Part shown: positions 58,552-64,000 of the stretch, piece by piece
How positions within the stretch are numbered: the first letter of the stretch is position 1
Layout of the letters: every line of letters starts with the position of its first letter
From: Glossina fuscipes
Taxonomy: Eukaryota; Arthropoda; Insecta; Diptera; Glossinidae
Direction: 5' to 3'
DNA length: 64,000 nucleotides
NCBI RefSeq assembly: GCF_014805625.2
Contig: NW_023998414.1
Span: forward strand, 35,414,324 to 35,478,323
Notes under the pieces: model-generated
The model's database searches: none
What the model saw: only the letters and a program-made list of their open reading frames with translations
Told to the model about the DNA's origin: nothing
Program-made: the position numbers and the translations under genes

Positions 58552-61500
58552 CGGCTAAATAGCGTATGACAAACGCGTACGGGGAGGTAAAATACACAGT
58601 ACCATCAGTACTATACTTTTATATACATATATACTTCTGTGGATGTTTTTAATGATGTTTAGGGCAATTTTTCTAATTGATGGGGAGTTAGAAAAAGAGC
58701 GGAAAAATTATATTTATTATGTTTTGATTATTTTTCTTACAAACTGACGGCAATCTTCGTAGAGATATTTTACTTTTAGCTTAGTCGGAAAGATTCTTAA
58801 TAATAGGAACGGTCATATACAAGAAAACAGCGGAAAAATTTAATTATCACTTGCGCGTTATGGGGTAAACAAACCGTAAATGGCGAAATATTATATGAGA
58901 AAATAAAGAAAAATGTTACGATATTGAAAGAAAAACTTAATAAATAGTATGAAAAATTTGGAGATATAGGTTAAGTTTATTTATTTATTTTTTTTTTTTT
59001 CGTAATCAAATTATAAAAAGAATTCCACAAAAGGATAATACATTTCTATAATGACTTTATTTAGGAAGCACTAAATATGTGGGCAGTTGTAAAAAGGTAA
59101 CTAAAGGTAGTCACGTAAAGAATTTTGCATGTACTTTGCATACACAGTACTCCTTTTAAAATCTACGTTCTTGTTGTAACTGTTTCTATATTATTTTCTA
59201 CAACACCTCAAAATCTTTGTTTACCTATTAAATACCAAAATGTAAAAGAAAATATACGAATATTCTTGAATACTTTTCATAAAGAAGAACATGGTCAGCA
59301 TGACTATCAAATCCTTAAAGAGAACGAACGGACAAAAGATGTTCTGCCCATCCTCTTTATAAGTAAATTAGCTGTCTTTTTAATTTCAAATTGCACTAAA
59401 CCCTTTGTACCTATGTACACTATCTTCGTGTATTGTTAGCGTTTAGGAAATCTATTCTGTGACAAAAAAAAAGTGCAAACCATTTTATAGACTAAAATTA
59501 GCAGCAGTTTGCCTAAAGCAGGACATTAAGAGAATATAGCTGAATTCCAATTCAATTTATTGTTCTTTTTTCCTTCCCCTTTGGGATTACAACGATGTTA
59601 GCAACGGGTCGTAGGTACATTTAAAAAAACTTGTAATTTTTTTAAAAGTATATAACTATTTGTTTAAGTCATTAACAACAACAAAAAGTCAATTACTTTA
59701 TAAAATACGTATGTAACAACAAAATACTAGTTTTTAAGTACAAAAAATCCCTAATAAGCGCTATGTTCTGATACTTAAATAAACAACAACAATTGCGTAA
59801 TGTATGAAATTAAAAAAAAAAAAAAAGTAAAAGTTCCAACTAAAGCTATAAATAACGAATGCCACTACCAAATTTTGTTTTTATATATTTAATGCGCAAT
59901 TGTTTAAACCGTTATAAGCATAAAGAAGAAGTTTTCACTTGTTTGTTTGTATGTTAAAAAAGCATAATGACGTAATAACGTAAAATAAAAATTTTTTTTT
60001 ATATTGCGTCGATAGCACAAGAAACAAAACATGCAAAAACTTTACAAAACAAAAAAAAACGAAATAATACGTCTTAGTAGGAATTTTTCTACCACTATTT
60101 AAACAAATAGTTAAAAATTTCAGTGTAAAAACGCGTCATACTCTTTAGTCGACGACACTCGTTCGACTAATTGGATTTTTTTTTTATAAATTCACAGTTA
60201 TAATGACTCATGTTTATTTTATTGAAAGCAAAGAGAAAACGAGAAAAAAGCAAACGAAAGGTACTTTTAACAAACAAAATAATATCGACTAAACTAAAAA
60301 ATTGCGTAATCTCCCAATTTGAAATTGCAATTCATATTATTACGACGCAATGCAGTCACCTACATACATTTACACTTATGGATATAGATTTTTAGATGTC
60401 TACATACACATACACTTACACATACACGCACACTTAGGCAATTGCTATGTATTTCCATTCTCTCTCACATAATAAGTCACTATATAGGAAAATAAAAAAA
60501 AAAAGAAAGAGATTCTCCCGCATTTCAAATAAGCGTCATTAGGCAGGCAGTGAATTCATAACGTTTTATTTAATGTGAAAAAAAAGTAAAAAAAACAAAC
60601 ATTGCATTTTTTCTACTCAAACACTTATTAAAATAACTCATCAAGCCTTAGAGAACAAACATCCCTACACATATTATATATATATATATATAAATATATA
60701 TATTCAGTACAGTAAATGTAGCTATGCATGGTGTACTTAAAATATTGATTTCACCCCAGAATTTAAGTATAAGATAGTAAGCAAAAGAGAAAGAGAACGT
60801 ATATGGAAAAATACAGATTTTTTCAAGCACGATATAAAACGAAGACATTTTCTTGGTTTTCAATTGCCACCATTTTATATTGTTGTGAAAAGATAGCCGG
60901 ACAAGAGAGCCAAAGTAAATATGAGAGAAAAAAAATAAATAGAGAAAAAAGTTAGTTGAAGAGAGAGTCGAAACAGGGAAAAAAACAAACACAGAGAGAG
61001 TAGTGTTGCCGTATACTAGTTACATCTATTAGATGCTCTTTTATTTGTAAAAGGAATTTAAACAAACTTGTTTTTATAAACAATTAAAAAATTCTGGCGC
61101 GCTCTATTTATTTAACAATATTTGCGACTCTTTGCAAACAAACTATTGAATCATATTAATCACATGGAATGTACGTCTTTACCGGGGCGAATATGCATCT
61201 TATAGCAAGTGGTTGTAGCATCTAGGCTTCATGTAATACACGTATTCTCCACCATTGTGAACAGTTCAATTTATTTAACTACGTTAAAAGCTGAAGCGTT
61301 TGTTTAATTGAAGTTAAGTTTAAAAGCTGCTGTATTGGAATTTGATTTTTTTTTTTTATTATTTATTTTATGTTGCAATGTCAAGACTTTGTAAACTCTA
61401 AATTATTAATATTACTCATACAGTTCCTTGTGGAATCCTGAGCTTAAAGTTCGACAATCAAGTCAAGTAATTCCAAGGACAATTAATAAACAAGTTTGAA

Positions 61501-64000
61501 CTTTTAATGTACAGTTTTTAGTTGAAGTTACTATAAGTTCTATAAGTTACTGTTAATTTAAAAAAAAAAACAAAATTGTTTTCAAATATATGTTGGTGCA
61601 CATCATTAATGGATTTTTGCTTTATTTCGTAAGGGATTATATGCCTTTGTGGTTATATATCTACTTATTTTCCGCATTAGCTGCTTTCCATTGGAGGCGG
61701 CAGATTAAAAACCAAATGTTTGATATAAATTGTAAGGACATTTATTTTCATTATCCGCAATTTTTTAGATACGCTTTCCTCAACAATTACTTGAACAGTC
61801 AAAATGCCCATACTACCAAAGCAACCGTATGAAACATGCTTTTTATGAAAATAAAAAATAAAAATCAGCGTCGATGTTAAATTTCGATATTATTAGCGAA
61901 ATGAACTGAACATTTTTCTTGTCTGAACCAAAGCTATTATTCTCGAATGTTGAGAATTGCCTTAATTTCTCTTTTGTTTTATTTTTCTGTAACAAATATT
62001 AAATATTATTGCGATTGTCTTTGCTGTTTTAACATAATCTAATGGGTTATTTTCGTTAGAAAAAGAAAACTTTAGTAATTTTTACTCGCACATGAAACCA
62101 CAAAACATGCTTACATGAAAAAACTGGCGGGAAAAGTATGTTTTATTGATGCAAAGAAAGAACTTGTAGCCTGTATTTTAATCGCTCTATTTACTCAAAA
62201 ACAACGTGCATTAATGTATACTACATTATCTTCGCTATACTTGTTTTGAGTTAATATGGCAACAGTACGCTAATTGATAAAAACGTTATACAACACTTAA
62301 AAGAAGAGAGGCCAGAGAAAAAAACAAAAAAAAGAGAGTAACGTCTATAAGCAGTAAAAATGAGCGTAAATTAATACTAGGATTCATTTGAATTTGTAAC
62401 CATATGTTTATCAATGCATAGAAATATGTATTTGTAGTTGCAAGCATGCTACAAATTTTGTTGGTTAACTGACAGAGAAATGACTTTAGCAAACTTGAAT
62501 AAATATTTCTGATAAAATATATAATATTTTTTGTTCTTTTTTATTTATTAAATAAGAAACGCGTCGTAAATACTCGTGTATAATAATAAACCTTAAAGGT
62601 GAATTTCGCTTTTCTAGATTTGCCAGGGATATACATCTTAAGATTACATCTAAAACTATATTTTGCAGTGAGCTTGGTCAGCGGATAAATGAAGCCGGCC
62701 GCCATCTCATGCAAAGCTCATCTATATAACATTACTTAATGTATAAGTGTTCATTTTCCCAATGACTGCCTAGCCATTGATATTATATATGAATTCTACA
62801 TACATTGATTATGTGTAACGATGGATAGCCAAGATTCGTCTCCGATGAACATAGTTAGCTGTCTGCAGTGTATTTTTCTTTTATTATTTTTTTATCGAAC
62901 TTGCGTGCATTCCCATGATAAAAGTATGCATTTTCAGCGCTTGTAAATTAAACTAACCCCCTTCTTTAATAGTGAATTTGCTTACATTATATTATATATT
63001 CGAAATGATGAAAATATTTGTATGTCATTCGCCTAACAAAATTGAAGGGAATTAGTGTTATTCTTCTCAAGAATGGAGATCTGTATTGTCGATTTATTAT
63101 AACACAAGAAAGAAGAAATAGTAATGTAGAAACTATGAAAAAAAAAATGCATGCAACCATTTCACCTTCCGCAAGGTTTCAAACTTTACATGTCATAGTT
63201 GCTTGCTTCGTTGATTCTTTTGTACTTATTGTACCTTAAAAACATTAAGTTGAAATTTGTATTAATAGATGCGAAAATAATTAAAGCATAAAAAATAAAT
63301 CCTAACGATGAAATTATTCTGTGCTGAACGAAAGTATCTCGTTTTTTTTTTTAGCCGGCTCAGCAGTAGTTTGTTCATATGCTTAACCCTTCCTTGTTAG
63401 CTCAGCCATTCGTTTGCCAGCACATAGCTTCTAGAAGTTTTTAAAATAAAAAGACATTCAGATAGGTTTGTACCACAAATTAATTAAAGAATTTATACAA
63501 ATTTTATACAAATTGCAGAAGATATCATTGTATTCAAATCTGATCGCGATGTACTCAGTGTTTTCGGCAAAAGAAGGTGTTCAAATTATATTTTTCTGCA
63601 AATTTTGGGCCTGTAGGTTAGGTTGCTAAACTTTTCTCATATACACCAAACTCAGTTTTTAGTGAATAATCCAGACGCTAAAAGGCATTTAAAAATACGT
63701 TACTCCATCCATACATAGAAAAGCCGAGCCCCAACGTCCCTCGTCTCTCTTTATATCTTTCCCAAGGCATGTACTCCTTTTTTAGTATTATAGAAGGAAA
63801 TACGTGTGTGTAGAGAAAGTGTATACTTAGGTTTTTTTTTTGCTTCTAGGTACTCGTCTATAAAAAAAGCGAGTACGCTATTCACAGCTGATCCATCAGT
63901 TCGAGCAACTAGGATTTCTATGCATACTTGTTTTCTATGCATCATAAAAAAAACTCAGTGCTTTACTCATAATTGGCTAAAGACTGAGAAATGTTTTCAC

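Larger units (their letters stand above)
54898..64000. other. Non-coding, no gene recognised
   Basis: AT-rich DNA with a CA/TA microsatellite and many A/T tracts, but fewer dispersed repeats than the left side. Scattered AATAAA and poly-U-like tracts would fit a long UTR of a neighbouring gene, but nothing proves transcription. Open frames up to about 120 codons show no family resemblance. Confidence 0.5.

Noticed and set aside
61590..61832. 80-codon frame with a hydrophobic N-terminus
   Set aside because: No recognised family, no splice context, and chance length in AT-rich DNA; kept only as unassigned.

Overview
This window looks like nuclear DNA from a fly (Diptera, probably a schizophoran; a tephritid-like or related genome is my guess). 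It is strongly AT-rich and full of TA, CA and A/T-tract microsatellites. Introns are short with GT..AG borders (57-75 nt), apart from a few long repeat-filled ones. Three split genes have clear insect orthologues, and the mobile elements are Tc1/mariner-type DNA transposons, a pogo-like MITE and a tRNA-derived SINE. Nothing prokaryotic is present. A 10-N assembly gap lies at 58542-58551.

Layout. 1-32.3 kb is a gene-poor stretch: microsatellites, diverged dispersed repeats, two mariner relics (about 2.52-2.86 kb and 21.25-21.51 kb), a nearly intact mariner with perfect 32-bp inverted repeats (21521-22786, minus), SINE pieces, and a triplicated unit of about 107 bp at 23.2-23.6 kb. I found no convincing host exon there. 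32.46-40.44 kb (minus) is Atg5, six exons, 269 codons plus stop; its 5.3-kb last intron and 1.6-kb second intron hold copies of a dispersed repeat. 42.26-43.50 kb (plus) is an ABHD11-type alpha/beta hydrolase, five exons, 326 aa, arranged head-to-head with Atg5 across 1.8 kb. 43.6-46.1 kb is a repeat cluster with a nested 375-bp pogo-like MITE. 47.82-50.70 kb (minus) is unc-119, three exons, 226 aa. 53.7-54.9 kb holds a second mariner with an uninterrupted 347-codon transposase. 54.9-64 kb is AT-rich non-coding DNA with no recognised gene.

The three host genes have unrelated roles: autophagosome formation (Atg5), a mitochondrial-type serine hydrolase (ABHD11-like), and trafficking of lipid-modified proteins (Unc119). 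They are neighbours, not a pathway. From memory, their Drosophila orthologues also lie near each other on the X, so this may be an old linkage group (Muller element A). The most informative structure is the layering of mobile DNA: a SINE with a perfect 15-bp target duplication sits inside one copy of a dispersed repeat whose uninterrupted paralogue lies 4.5 kb away, and a pogo-like MITE splits another copy of the same repeat. I did not find a previously undescribed multi-gene system. The candidates for novelty are the repeat families.
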